Assembly (NCBI RefSeq): GCF_007922615.2
Contig: NZ_CP042301.2
Location: 2,728,001 to 2,792,000 of the forward strand
DNA from: Nitratireductor mangrovi
GTDB lineage: Bacteria; Pseudomonadota; Alphaproteobacteria; Rhizobiales; Rhizobiaceae
Length of the DNA stretch: 64,000 nucleotides
Direction: 5' to 3'
Part shown: positions 1-8,118 of the stretch, one piece after another
How the letters are laid out: every line of letters starts with the position of its first letter
How positions within the stretch are numbered: position 1 is the first letter of the stretch
The notes under the pieces: model-generated
Databases searched by the model: none
Seen by the model: the letters and a program-made list of their open reading frames with translations, nothing else
Told to the model about the DNA's origin: nothing
Translations under genes and position numbers: made by a program

Positions 1-1
1 G

Positions 2-529
2 TTGAAGGTCGGCGATCCGACCAAAAGCAAGGAGAATGTGATCGGGCCGCTGATCAACGACAAGCAGAGTGCCAAGGTAAAGGCACAACTCGACGACGCC
101 ATCGCCAAGGGCGCAAAGGTCTTGCTGGGCGGCAAGGTCGACGGCCGCTTCATCGAGCCGACGATCCTCACCGGTGTCACGCCCGACATGAAACTTTACC
201 AGGACGAGACCTTCGGGCCGGTGGTGCCGGTGATCCCGTTCCGGACCGACGACGAGGCGGTACAGATCGCCAACGACACCGAATACGGGCTCTCTGCCGG
301 GGTCATGACCCGCGACGAGGGCCGCGGACTGGCGATCGTGCACAGGCTCGACACCGGAAACTGCCACATCAACTGCTCGAGCGTGAACGACGAGCCGCAC
401 GTGCCGTTCGGCGGTTTCAAGGCCTCAGGGGTCGGCAAGCATGGCGGGCGCTGGTCGCTGGAAACCTTTACCGAGACGCGCTGGATCACGCTCGACCGCG
501 GCGGCCGGCCCTACCCGCCCGTTTTCTGA
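2..529 (+). CDS. Aldehyde dehydrogenase, C-terminal part (runs in from left edge)
   Basis: This is the last ~175 residues of an NAD(P)-dependent aldehyde dehydrogenase, which oxidises an aldehyde to the acid in the cytoplasm. The visible part carries the family block DETFGPVVPV, a glycine-rich YGLSAGV segment, a CHINCSS stretch and the terminal PFGGFKASGVGKHGG block. The catalytic Cys and general-base Glu would lie upstream of the window. The end resembles the vanillin/benzaldehyde/salicylaldehyde dehydrogenase subgroup, but the substrate cannot be read from this fragment. The frame is open at base 2, so the true start is outside. A possible terminator follows the stop. Confidence 0.93.
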   Translation: MKVGDPTKSKENVIGPLINDKQSAKVKAQLDDAIAKGAKVLLGGKVDGRFIEPTILTGVTPDMKLYQDETFGPVVPVIPFRTDDEAVQIANDTEYGLSAGVMTRDEGRGLAIVHRLDTGNCHINCSSVNDEPHVPFGGFKASGVGKHGGRWSLETFTETRWITLDRGGRPYPPVF

Positions 530-581
530 GGAAGGCCGCGGTACCGCGGGATCGGCCGCTTTGGCAACTGGCTTGCGCGGT

Positions 582-615
582 CGCCGCGCTTTCGCCGCGG
601 CGCTGACTGTTTTAT
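582..615 (+). terminator. Candidate intrinsic terminator after the aldehyde dehydrogenase
   Basis: CGCCGCG at 582-588 pairs with CGCGGCG at 596-602, a 7-bp stem with a 7-nt loop, followed by a short T-containing run (ctgactgtttta). It lies between the aldehyde dehydrogenase stop and the next start. The U-tract is short and the region is very GC-rich, so the call is tentative. Confidence 0.4.
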
Positions 616-625
616 AGGCCGGGAC

Positions 626-1072
626 ATGCGCTTTCTTGTCCCGTCCCTGCTTTTCATTGCGACGATCAGTTTCACACTCGGCGCAATCCTGCCGCTCATT
701 CGCGTCGAGCGGCTGTTCGTCTTTGCCGACGAGCCCTCGTTGCTCGGCATCGTCTCAGGCCTATGGGAGACCGGCGACGTCTTCCTCGCGCTCATCGTGG
801 GCCTGTTTTCGCTGGCGTTCCCGGCGCTGAAGCTCGGCCTCATGCACATCGCCGCCTATGCCGGCGCCTCAGCACGCCGCGCGGTGCCCGCCTGGGTCGG
901 ATCGTTGTCGAAATGGTCGATGCTGGATGTGGTGCTGGTAGCCCTGGTCGTCTTCGCGGCGAAAACCAGCGGCCTGGCCAGCGCTCTCACCAAGCCGGGC
1001 TTGTTGTTTTTCGCGGCTTCGGTGGTTCTGACGGCTGCCGTCTCGGCGCTATTGCGTCGGCGAGGCGGTTAG
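626..1072 (+). CDS. Paraquat-inducible protein A (PqiA) family membrane protein
   Basis: A 148-residue inner-membrane protein with about four hydrophobic segments (near residues 5-25, 45-70, 92-115 and 122-142). The motif FSLAFPALKLGLM and the downstream KWSMLDVVLVALVVFAAK are typical of the PqiA domain, here as a single domain rather than the duplicated E. coli form. PqiA-type proteins are the membrane partners of MCE lipid-transport proteins, but no MCE gene lies next to it here. It ends 8 bp before the convergent SciP gene. The C terminus is Arg-rich. Confidence 0.72.
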   Translation: MRFLVPSLLFIATISFTLGAILPLIRVERLFVFADEPSLLGIVSGLWETGDVFLALIVGLFSLAFPALKLGLMHIAAYAGASARRAVPAWVGSLSKWSMLDVVLVALVVFAAKTSGLASALTKPGLLFFAASVVLTAAVSALLRRRGG

Positions 1073-1080
1073 CGGCAGGC

Positions 1081-1356
1081 TCAGTGGCGGTATTGCTGGA
1101 TGCGCGTCGTACGCAGGCCGGCCAGGCCGTATTCGTCTATAGAGGCCTGCCAGGACAGGAACTCTTCAACGGTCAGCTTGTAGCGCTGGCACGCCTCGTC
1201 GAGACTGAGGAGCCCGCCGCGAACCGCTGCCACGACCTCTGCCTTGCGGCGGATCACCCAACGCCTGGTATTCGTCGGCGGCAGGTCGGCAATGGTGAGG
1301 GGGCTGCCGTCTGGCCCTATAACGTACTTTACGCGGGGTCTAACCAGATCGGTCAT
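1081..1356 (-). CDS. sciP: SciP-type CtrA inhibitor (DUF1153)
   Basis: A 91-residue helix-turn-helix protein. The N-terminal RPRVKYVIGPDGSPLTIADLP block followed by TRRWVIRRKAEVV and SLDEACQRYKLTVEEFLSW is the signature of the DUF1153/SciP family. In Caulobacter SciP binds the master regulator CtrA and blocks activation of its promoters in G1 cells. An in-frame GTG at 1383 would add nine residues; the ATG at 1356 fits the family length and conserved N terminus. The family is confined to Alphaproteobacteria, which is the best lineage marker in the window. A CtrA-box-like site lies upstream at 1416-1430. Confidence 0.88.
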   Translation of the reverse strand: MTDLVRPRVKYVIGPDGSPLTIADLPPTNTRRWVIRRKAEVVAAVRGGLLSLDEACQRYKLTVEEFLSWQASIDEYGLAGLRTTRIQQYRH

Positions 1357-1415
1357 TGCACTCTCTGAACTACTCACACTCAAACACCAGTCTCGATCAG
1401 ACTAGTCCAACAGCT

Positions 1416-1430
1416 TTAAAAAAGGCCTAA
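1416..1430. promoter_or_regulatory. CtrA-box-like site (TTAA-N7-CTAA)
   Basis: TTAA at 1416-1419, seven bases, then CTAA at 1427-1430, one mismatch from the CtrA consensus TTAA-N7-TTAA. It sits in the divergent gap between sciP and mnmA, about 60 bp upstream of the sciP start. In Caulobacter, sciP transcription is activated by CtrA, so the position is sensible, but a single near-match is weak evidence. Confidence 0.4.
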
Positions 1431-1586
1431 GGGTTGGTTACCGGATTGTTGCGAAACGGGACTTGCTAAAATGCCGTCTTTTTGGCGTGCGCCCTTGCCT
1501 CCCCGAACTGGCGAAGCCATTCCGCTTGACCTATGTTGAGGGCGTTGGCATCTAGCCCCGGACCCGTGACAAGCCGAGCGACCCTG

Positions 1587-2768
1587 ATGAACAGCCTCGA
1601 TCTCCCCGGCCGGCCGGAAGAAACGCGCGTCGTCGTGGCGATGTCCGGCGGCGTCGATTCATCCGTGGTCGCCGGCCTCCTGAAGCGCGACGGCTACGAG
1701 GTGATCGGCATCACCCTGCAGCTTTACGACCACGGCGAGGCGACGCACCGTGCCGGCTCCTGCTGCGCGGGCCGCGACATCGAGGACGCCAGGCGCGTGG
1801 CCGAGACGTTGGGCATTCCGCATTATGTGCTGAATTACGAAAAGCGCTTCCGCGAGGCGGTGATCGATCCTTTTGCGGCGAGCTATGTATCCGGCGAGAC
1901 GCCGATCCCCTGTGTCGCCTGCAACCAGACGGTCAAGTTCGCCGACCTCCTGGCGACTGCGCGTGATCTTGGCGCCGATGCCCTCGCCACCGGCCATTAT
2001 ATCCGCTCGCACGTTAACGGTGCGCACCGGGCACTTTTCCGCCCGGTCGACGGCGATCGCGACCAGAGTTACTTCCTGTTCGCAACGACCCAGGACCAGG
2101 TCGACTATCTGCGCTTTCCGCTTGGCTCCCTGCCAAAACAGGAGGTGCGCGTGCTGGCCGAGAACATGGGCCTCGCCGTCGCGGCCAAGCAGGACAGCCA
2201 AGATATCTGCTTCGTTCCGCAGGGCCGCTATTCCGACATCATCGCCCGGCTGAAGCCGGAGGCCGCCACTCCGGGAGATATCGTGCATCTCGACGGCCGC
2301 AGGCTCGGCCGCCACGAAGGCATCGTCAATTTCACCATCGGCCAGCGCCGCGGCATCGGGATCGCTGCCGGCGAGCCTCTCTACGTCGTGGAGCTGGACG
2401 CGAAGGCGGCACGCGTGATCGTCGGCCCGCGCGAGGCGCTGGAAACGCGTGAGGTCGCGCTGCGTGACTTCAACTGGCTGGGCGATGGACCGCTCGCGGC
2501 ACTGCCGGCGGAAGGCCTCGAGGTCTTCGCCCGCGTTCGCTCGACACGTTCGCCGGGACCGGCGGTTCTGCGTTGGCGCAATGGCGGCGCAGCGGTCGAA
2601 CTGCTCGACGGCGAGACCGGCGTCGCGCCTGGCCAGGCTTGCGTGCTTTACGCGGATGCGGGTCCCGGCGCGCGCGTATTGGGCGGCGGCTTCATCGAAC
2701 GCTCGCTAAGGGCCGCCGATGCCGAGGCGATGCTGGCGCGCCTGCGCACCGAGCCTGCACACGGGTAG
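1587..2768 (+). CDS. mnmA: tRNA-specific 2-thiouridylase MnmA
   Basis: A 393-residue cytoplasmic enzyme that thiolates the wobble uridine U34 of tRNA-Lys, -Glu and -Gln, using ATP and sulfur relayed from a cysteine desulfurase. The PP-loop AMSGGVDSS lies at residues 18-26. The two catalytic cysteines are visible in [13 protein letters not shown] and [10 protein letters not shown], and the central [12 protein letters not shown] block is present. An in-frame upstream start at 1533 would add 18 residues with no family support, so the ATG at 1587 is preferred. It converges on the Gfo/Idh gene. Confidence 0.96.
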   Translation: MNSLDLPGRPEETRVVVAMSGGVDSSVVAGLLKRDGYEVIGITLQLYDHGEATHRAGSCCAGRDIEDARRVAETLGIPHYVLNYEKRFREAVIDPFAASYVSGETPIPCVACNQTVKFADLLATARDLGADALATGHYIRSHVNGAHRALFRPVDGDRDQSYFLFATTQDQVDYLRFPLGSLPKQEVRVLAENMGLAVAAKQDSQDICFVPQGRYSDIIARLKPEAATPGDIVHLDGRRLGRHEGIVNFTIGQRRGIGIAAGEPLYVVELDAKAARVIVGPREALETREVALRDFNWLGDGPLAALPAEGLEVFARVRSTRSPGPAVLRWRNGGAAVELLDGETGVAPGQACVLYADAGPGARVLGGGFIERSLRAADAEAMLARLRTEPAHG

Positions 2769-2772
2769 CTTA

Positions 2773-2805
2773 CGCTGGAACCCAGCGAACCGCCTCTATT
2801 GCGGT
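2773..2805. terminator. Paired stem-loops in the convergent mnmA / Gfo-Idh gap
   Basis: In the 40-bp convergent gap CGCTGG (2773-2778) pairs with CCAGCG (2782-2787), and ACCGC (2789-2793) pairs with GCGGT (2801-2805). Short adjacent hairpins between convergent stops suggest a bidirectional terminator, although there is no U-tract. Confidence 0.35.
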
Positions 2806-2808
2806 ACT

Positions 2809-3762
2809 TCAGTCGTGGAGCACTGTGCCAGCGGTGAGGATGCGCAGCACCGTGATCGCCTCCTCGCCGGTGGTGCGCGGCGCATCCCGCGTGGTCACGC
2901 AGTCGAGGAAATGCTCGAGCTCGCGGGTCAGCGGCATACCCTGCACGACCTCGACATAGGAGGGTTCGTTGGCCGTGAACGCCCACTGCCCCGAATCCTG
3001 CCACACCGCATGGCGGTAGACGGCAAGCTTGCGCTCCCAAGGCTCGACGTCATCGAAGACAGCCATGGCCTTGGTGCCGACGACCGTCAGGCGCCTTTCA
3101 CGGTAGGGATTGAGCCGCGAGGTGAACAGATGGCCACGCACACCGCCCGGGAAGCGCATATGCAGATGGGCGAAGTCGCTGAGATTGTCGAGGATCGCCG
3201 CACCCTCGCCGCGAACTTCAAGCGGCGCTGTCCCTGTGATCGCAAGGATCATGGACAGGTCGTGCGGCGCCAGATCCCAGAGCGCGTCGTTCTCGGTATG
3301 GAACTTTCCGAGCCCGAGCCTGTGCGAATGAATGTAGCGCACCTCGCCGAGTTCGCCGGAATCGATAAGCGATTTCAGCTTTTCGAAGGCGGGATGGAAC
3401 CGCAGCACATGGCCGACCATGAAGATGCGCCCACAACGCTCCGCCGCCCCGACGGCGCGCTCGGCATCGGCCACGGTAAGCGCGATGGGCTTTTCGACCA
3501 GAACATCCTTGCCTGCCTCGACCAGTTCGATCGCGCATTGGGCATGATGCTGCGGCGGCAGGGCCAAAACCACGGCGTCGATATCGTCGCGCCGGCTCAA
3601 TTCAGCGGGCGCGATCGCCAGGCACTCCTGCTCGGTGGCGAACCCCTCGGCGCGGGCGCTGTTCGAGTCCGAAACCGCATGAAGCGCGCCGAGCTTCTTG
3701 AGGGTCCGGATGTGGTTGCTCCCCCAGTAACCGCATCCGAGTACTGCAATCTTTGGCGCCAT
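2809..3762 (-). CDS. Gfo/Idh/MocA-family NAD(P)-dependent oxidoreductase
   Basis: A 317-residue enzyme with an N-terminal Rossmann fold (GCGYWGSNHIRTLKKLG) and the family EKPIAL motif, in which the lysine is usually catalytic. Further on come MVGHVLRFHPAFEKLK and a central DLAPHDLSMIL segment. Members oxidise or reduce sugars, inositols or related polyols; many at this length act in UDP-sugar or surface-polysaccharide pathways, but the substrate cannot be told here. ATG at 3762 places the Rossmann motif at residue ~10; a longer frame to 3825 has no family support. It is monocistronic. Confidence 0.85.
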   Translation of the reverse strand: MAPKIAVLGCGYWGSNHIRTLKKLGALHAVSDSNSARAEGFATEQECLAIAPAELSRRDDIDAVVLALPPQHHAQCAIELVEAGKDVLVEKPIALTVADAERAVGAAERCGRIFMVGHVLRFHPAFEKLKSLIDSGELGEVRYIHSHRLGLGKFHTENDALWDLAPHDLSMILAITGTAPLEVRGEGAAILDNLSDFAHLHMRFPGGVRGHLFTSRLNPYRERRLTVVGTKAMAVFDDVEPWERKLAVYRHAVWQDSGQWAFTANEPSYVEVVQGMPLTRELEHFLDCVTTRDAPRTTGEEAITVLRILTAGTVLHD

Positions 3763-3980
3763 ACGTCGCAAGCCTGAAAAGTCTGGATTGACATATCCAT
3801 GGCATGGCGCGAACTCAACCCCCACCCGTACGCCGCAACCGCATGCGCCGGAGCGGTCACGTCGCGCGGCGAGGACTGGCCTGGTCGAGGTCCGCGACCA
3901 AGAAGCGGGTCATTCCTGCCTGCCTCGCACGCCTGGAGGCACGCCAGCGTGGGACACATTGGCTGATGCCGCGAGGCCGC
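3763..3980. other. Gene-free stretch upstream of tRNA-Met
   Basis: No convincing coding region, repeat or RNA is seen here. Overlapping arginine-rich frames run through it but show no family resemblance and no ribosome binding site. The stretch must carry the promoter of the minus-strand oxidoreductase, which I could not place. Confidence 0.5.
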
Positions 3981-4010
3981 TTGACAGCTTTGCCGCGCCG
4001 CCTCTATATC
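3981..4010 (+). promoter_or_regulatory. Sigma-70 promoter of the tRNA-Met gene
   Basis: A perfect -35 TTGACA (3981-3986) is followed after 18 bp by TATATC (4005-4010) as the -10. Transcription would start near 4017, about 50 nt upstream of the mature tRNA 5' end, a normal leader for a tRNA gene in this group. Confidence 0.7.
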
Positions 4011-4066
4011 CGCGCAACCCTCGGATCCGCAACGTTGCGGGCCCGTGCCGGCGCACAGCGCCACGG

Positions 4067-4143
4067 GGCGGAGTAGCTCAGCCGGTTAGAGCAGAGGAAT
4101 CATAATCCTTGTGTCGGGGGTTCGAGTCCCTCCTCCGCTACCA
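4067..4143 (+). tRNA. tRNA-Met(CAT), elongator type
   Basis: It folds as a full cloverleaf. The acceptor GGCGGAG pairs with CTCCGCT (one G-U). The D stem is GCTC/GAGC. The anticodon stem GAGGA/TCCTT has loop ATCATAA with anticodon CAT. The T-arm loop is TTCGAGT, and CCA is encoded. The acceptor and anticodon arms resemble elongator Met of Rhizobiales rather than initiator or lysidine Ile2. It is a lone tRNA, and no duplicated 3' end (attachment site) was noticed nearby. Confidence 0.95.
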
Positions 4144-4341
4144 CCGTTCCCCCCGACGCTGCGATCCGCATGTTCGGATAGACCGTCGGCGCGTTCAGCA
4201 GCAGTGCCAGCCTCCCTTGCAGTTACAGCTTGAAGCCTTTGTTTCGTGGGATGACTGTCACCCGCGCAATCAGGTTCCGTATTTTCTTGGCTGCCTCCGC
4301 ATAGGATGTCTCCGCCCCCACAACTTCTCGCCGGACGTCGA

Positions 4342-5280
4342 TCAGGCCCGGGCGAAGGCCAAAAGGTCGGGATTGATCACCTCCGGGTGCGTCGCGAACA
4401 ACCCGTGCGACAGGCCGGGATAGGTCTTCAGCGTTCCCTCCTGCAGCAGCTTGATCGCCTTGTGGGCCGACTTGGCGATCGGCACGATCTGGTCGTCCTC
4501 GCCGTGGATCACCAGGACGGGAACGGTGATCGCCTTCAGGTCCTCGGTGAAGTCGGTTTCCGAGAAAGCCTTGATGCAGTCGTACTGCGCCTTGGCGCCG
4601 CCCATCATGCCCTGACGCCACCAGTTGTCGATCAGGCCCTGGCTGACCTTGGCGCCCTCCCGGTTGAAGCCGTAGAAGGGAACGGACGGGACGTCGCGGA
4701 AGAATTGGGCCCGGTTCGCCACGAGGGCGGTGCGAAAGCCGTCGAACACTTCGATCGGGATGCCGTCGGGGTTGGCCTCGGTCCTCAGCATCAGCGGCGG
4801 CACCGCGCCAATCAGCACGGCCTTGGCGACGCGCGCGGCCTCGGCGCGTGCGACATAGCGGACGACCTCGCCGCCACCAGTGGAATGGCCGATGTGGATG
4901 GCGTTCCTCAGATCGAGCGCCCCGGCGAGTTCGGCGACATCGGCCGCATAGGTGTCCATGTCGTTGCCGGTGTCGGTCTGGTCCGACCGGCCATGGCCGC
5001 GCCGGTCATGGGCAATGACGCGATAACCCTGTGTGAGGAAGAACAGCATCTGGTTGTCCCAGTCGTCGCCCGAAAGCGGCCAGCCATGGTGGAACACGAC
5101 GGGCTGCGCTTCCTTCGAACCCCAGTCCTTGTAGAAGATGGTCGTGCCGTCCGAGGTCTTGATCGTAGCCATGCTCATGTCTCCTTGGTTCTGAGCGGAA
5201 GTCATGCGTCGTGTCATGAACAGTGTCGCGGCCGCGGCTGCGGTCCTGATCACCGTTCGTCTGGTCATGTCGAGGGTCAT
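4342..5280 (-). CDS. Non-heme chloroperoxidase / arylesterase-type alpha/beta hydrolase with Tat-like leader
   Basis: A 312-residue alpha/beta hydrolase of the cofactor-free haloperoxidase group, which hydrolyse esters and can form peracids. The nucleophile elbow is GHSTGGGEV, the acid is in [11 protein letters not shown] and the histidine is in [25 protein letters not shown] is the oxyanion-loop region. The first ~40 residues contain [15 protein letters not shown], a twin-arginine-like signal. Family members normally begin at MATIKTSDG, and an ATG at 5172 giving exactly that start has an ideal AAGGAG box 8 nt upstream. Either a cytoplasmic 276-residue form or both forms may be made. Confidence 0.85.
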   Translation of the reverse strand: MTLDMTRRTVIRTAAAAATLFMTRRMTSAQNQGDMSMATIKTSDGTTIFYKDWGSKEAQPVVFHHGWPLSGDDWDNQMLFFLTQGYRVIAHDRRGHGRSDQTDTGNDMDTYAADVAELAGALDLRNAIHIGHSTGGGEVVRYVARAEAARVAKAVLIGAVPPLMLRTEANPDGIPIEVFDGFRTALVANRAQFFRDVPSVPFYGFNREGAKVSQGLIDNWWRQGMMGGAKAQYDCIKAFSETDFTEDLKAITVPVLVIHGEDDQIVPIAKSAHKAIKLLQEGTLKTYPGLSHGLFATHPEVINPDLLAFARA

Positions 5281-5360
5281 CGGCTTGCCTTTCGGATCAT
5301 GTCGCACAGGATGATGTCACCTGATGCAGACAGCGGTCGTGCGGCGACCGCGCTCGCGGT

Positions 5361-6554
5361 TCAGCAGGAGTAGATCTTCTGCCGGCCTTCAAACCCCTTG
5401 AAGTCCACCTCGGCCGTCATCTGCGGCGCCGTGCACAGGTATTCCGCGACCGCGGCGGACGCGACATGCTTGAGGGACAGGTCGGATGCCGCCGCCAGCA
5501 GCCGCGCCGCATAGTTGACCGGCCTGCCGATGGCGGTGAAGTCCAGCCGGCCGGCGCCGCCGATATTGCCGTAGTGGAAGCGCCCGGCATGCAACGCCCA
5601 GCGGAAGGCGACCTTCTTGCCGACCGGCGCTTCGGCGAGCCTCTCTTCTCCTTCCAGGATGGTCTGGCGAGCCGACCGCACGGCCTCGTCGATCCGGCGC
5701 TCCTGGTCGTAGGGAAAGATGGCGAAGAAGCCGTCGCCAAGGAACTTGAGGACTTCTCCGCCATTCGCCGCCACCAGCGGCACCACGACGTCGAAGGCAT
5801 CGTTGAGCGTCTCCACCATCTGCTGGCCGGACAGGTTGTTCGACAGATCGGTGAAGCCGATCAGGTCGGCGAAGAGGATCGCTGCAGCGATCTCCTCGCC
5901 GTCGCCGCGGTGCACCCGGCCTTGCAATATCTGTCCCCCGCTGCCGCGTCCGGCATAGGTCGAGATGATGCAGGCGGCGTTCGTTCTGAGCAGATGGGCT
6001 TCCACGATCCGCGCAAGCGGCTGGCGCACACGCTCCAGTGCGGTGAGCTGCTCTCCAGTGAAACCGGCCGGGTGCTTGGTCGAGAAGGTTGCCGCATGCG
6101 TCTCACCGGTCGTGAAGATCAGCGGCTGTGCGAGATAATCAGTGAAACCCTCATCGCGCAGTTCGCCCAGAATAGCGAATTCGTCCAGGGCGGCCGGGCT
6201 GGTCAACATGCGACGGACCGACGTCTGGCGCGAGGTGACCAGGGGAAGCGGGTTCTTCAGATGCTGGTCCTGTGAGAAGAGACCGATCGGCCCCTCTTGC
6301 ATCGTGACGCCCGCAGCACCGGTCCACAGGAACCGGCGGGCAGCCACATTGGGATGCAGCGTATGGATGAAGAGACCGAAACGGTCGAGCGGGATGGCGG
6401 CGGCGACCATCCGGCGGCACAGCTCCTCGACGAAGGACTGCGTGCTCGTGGCGGAACGCGCCCCGTCGGTCAGCCAGGCGATGAGGAGATCGATCTGGCG
6501 CGCATCGACAGGGCTGTGCTCGGCAACGGCTTCGAACTGTGTGGTGGCAAGCAT
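5361..6554 (-). CDS. Class III adenylate/guanylate cyclase domain protein
   Basis: A 397-residue protein with a C-terminal class III nucleotidyl cyclase domain (about residues 190-375). AAILFADLIGFTDLS carries the first metal-binding Asp, VLKFLGDGFFAIFP the second, and RLDFTAIGRPVNYAARL the nucleotide-contacting region. The N-terminal half (residues 10-170) is an uncharacterised sensor-like domain without obvious membrane helices, so the protein is probably cytoplasmic. The start ATG at 6554 (MLATTQFEAV) was chosen because the frame above it is Arg-rich non-family sequence overlapping the neighbouring hydrolase. It lies 137 bp downstream of that hydrolase on the same strand. Confidence 0.85.
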   Translation of the reverse strand: MLATTQFEAVAEHSPVDARQIDLLIAWLTDGARSATSTQSFVEELCRRMVAAAIPLDRFGLFIHTLHPNVAARRFLWTGAAGVTMQEGPIGLFSQDQHLKNPLPLVTSRQTSVRRMLTSPAALDEFAILGELRDEGFTDYLAQPLIFTTGETHAATFSTKHPAGFTGEQLTALERVRQPLARIVEAHLLRTNAACIISTYAGRGSGGQILQGRVHRGDGEEIAAAILFADLIGFTDLSNNLSGQQMVETLNDAFDVVVPLVAANGGEVLKFLGDGFFAIFPYDQERRIDEAVRSARQTILEGEERLAEAPVGKKVAFRWALHAGRFHYGNIGGAGRLDFTAIGRPVNYAARLLAAASDLSLKHVASAAVAEYLCTAPQMTAEVDFKGFEGRQKIYSC

Positions 6555-6691
6555 GGTCTCGTTCCTGACGATCTCGTTCTTCGCTTTGCAGTCCCGCGGC
6601 TCGACCGACGAGCGGTCGGGCCGGGGGCTGATCGATCGGGCACGCTCGCGACGGATCAGATCCATCACCCGCCGGAGCGGCGGCCCTTGCA

Positions 6692-7480
6692 TCAGCGCGT
6701 GGCCTGGTCGGCGCCGCGCGCCGCCTCGTCGATGACGTCCGCGACGACGTTCGGCTGCGTCATGAACACGGCGTGGCTGGCGGCGACTTCGGTGACCCTC
6801 GCGCCGATCTTCTCGGCCATGCTGTGCAGCATCTTCTGGTCGAAGGCCTTGTCGTCGGTCGCGATCACCGCCCAGCTCGGCTTGGTACGCCATGCGGCAT
6901 TGGTCAGCGTCGTGGCGAAGGAGGACATGGCGATGGGCACCTGCGAATCCCGCATGAAGGCCGCATCGGCCGCACTGGCGTCGGCGGCGAATCCTGCGGA
7001 AAACGCTTCCGGCTTGATGAAGGCGAAGCCGTCCTCGCCGATGCCAAGAACGAACTCGGGCGGGGTGGTGAACCCGTCATACTGCTGCGCCGTGGTCTCG
7101 CCTGCATCCGGGGCCAGCGCGGAAACGTAGACAAGGCTCCGGACCTGCGGATGGACACCCGCCTCGGTGATCACCGTTCCGCCCCAGCTATGGCCCACCA
7201 GGACGGCCGGCCCGTCCTGACGATCGAGCGCCCGCTTGGTCGCCGCGACGTCGTCTTCGAGCGACGTCAGCGGGTTCTGCACGATCGTGACCTTATAGCC
7301 GCGGGAGGTAAGGCGGTCGTAGACGCCGCGCCATCCGGAGCCGTCCGCAAAGGCACCATGGACCAGGACGACGTTGCGGGTCTGCTGCGCGTCCGGGATC
7401 CGGTCGACAGCTTGGGCGGAGGCGGTGGCGAATGCGACGGCCGCGGCAGTTGCCGCGACAATGCGGGTGGAGGTAGACAT
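6692..7480 (-). CDS. Exported alpha/beta-fold hydrolase
   Basis: A 262-residue hydrolase with a cleavable signal peptide (residues 1-24, ending ASAQA). NVVLVHGAFADGSGWRGVYDRL, the nucleophile elbow LVGHSWGGTVI and the C-terminal ASHAVFMTQP histidine define the EstC/PnbA-like short alpha/beta hydrolase group. It is predicted periplasmic; the substrate is unknown. It is divergently transcribed from the OhrR-like regulator, and the shared gap holds operator-like repeats, so it is a likely regulatory target. Confidence 0.85.
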   Translation of the reverse strand: MSTSTRIVAATAAAVAFATASAQAVDRIPDAQQTRNVVLVHGAFADGSGWRGVYDRLTSRGYKVTIVQNPLTSLEDDVAATKRALDRQDGPAVLVGHSWGGTVITEAGVHPQVRSLVYVSALAPDAGETTAQQYDGFTTPPEFVLGIGEDGFAFIKPEAFSAGFAADASAADAAFMRDSQVPIAMSSFATTLTNAAWRTKPSWAVIATDDKAFDQKMLHSMAEKIGARVTEVAASHAVFMTQPNVVADVIDEAARGADQATR

Positions 7481-7501
7481 TCTGAGCTCCTTTCTATTTT
7501 G

Positions 7502-7576
7502 CGATAATGTTTATCGTGATATCTTTTCTATAGCGGCAGCGATGAGGCTTGTCCAGCATAATTATTATCGCGATAT
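7502..7576. promoter_or_regulatory. Repeated operator-like sites between the hydrolase and the MarR regulator
   Basis: TTATCGTGATAT (7511-7522) and TTATCGCGATAT (7565-7576) are near-identical 12-mers 54 bp apart. The first overlaps a perfect inverted repeat CGATAA-TGT-TTATCG (7502-7516), and the second contains the 10-bp palindrome TATCGCGATA (7566-7575). The AT-rich palindromic sites sit in the divergent gap next to a MarR-family gene, the usual place for its operators. Confidence 0.6.
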
Positions 7577-7623
7577 TCCTTTTTGCGATCAGATGCGCTA
7601 TGGGCGAACCGAAGGAGGCCCCG

Positions 7624-8088
7624 ATGCCCAAGCCCAACCCGCCGCTGCCGCTCGACGAGCAGCTCTGCTACGCCATCTACTCGGCCGGAATGGCCGTTCA
7701 GCGCGTCTACAAGCCGCTCCTCGACGAACTGGGACTGACCTACCCCCAGTATCTTGTGCTCAACGTTCTGTGGCGCGAGGACTCCCAGACCGTCGGCCGG
7801 ATCGCTGACGGCCTGGCGCTGGAATCGAGCACCTTGACTCCCTTGCTCAAGCGTCTCGAAACGGCCGGCCTCGTGCGTCGCGCCCGCAATCCCGAGAACG
7901 AGCGCCAGGTGGTCGTTGCCCTGACCGATGCCGGGCGCGACCTGCGTTCCCGCGCGGGCTGCCTTGCCGAAGCCCTGATTTCGACGTCGGGGCAGGAGCC
8001 CGGGCATCTGAATGCCATCGCCTCGGACCTACGCAGGCTCCGCGACGCCATCTATGCGCGTTCCGGCGACTGGAGCGTGCCCGGCTGA
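7624..8088 (+). CDS. OhrR-like MarR-family transcriptional regulator
   Basis: A 154-residue winged-helix repressor. LCYAIYSAGMAVQRVYKPLL followed by LGLTYPQYLVLNVLW is the OhrR pattern, and Cys15 is at the position of the peroxide-reactive cysteine of OhrR. The wing is LLKRLETAGLVRRARNPENERQV. OhrR-type regulators sense organic hydroperoxides and derepress on cysteine oxidation. The start is set by an AAGGAGG box at 7612-7618, five bases before the ATG at 7624; longer frames from 7549 or 7600 are unlikely. No ohr gene is nearby, so the target is probably the divergent hydrolase operon. Confidence 0.85.
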   Translation: MPKPNPPLPLDEQLCYAIYSAGMAVQRVYKPLLDELGLTYPQYLVLNVLWREDSQTVGRIADGLALESSTLTPLLKRLETAGLVRRARNPENERQVVVALTDAGRDLRSRAGCLAEALISTSGQEPGHLNAIASDLRRLRDAIYARSGDWSVPG

Positions 8089-8118
8089 GCCGCAGCCGCC
8101 CGCCCGGCCTCGAAGTAA

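Noticed and set aside
536..549. Perfect palindrome CCGCGGTACCGCGG after the aldehyde dehydrogenase
   Set aside because: It lies in very GC-rich DNA where such palindromes arise by chance, and no regulator gene is adjacent.
3788..4105. Overlapping ~100-residue frames before the tRNA
   Set aside because: They are Arg/Pro-rich, lack a ribosome binding site, and one runs into the tRNA gene.
4067..4143. tRNA-Met as an integration site for a genomic island
   Set aside because: No repeat of the tRNA 3' end, integrase or mobility gene was noticed downstream in the window.
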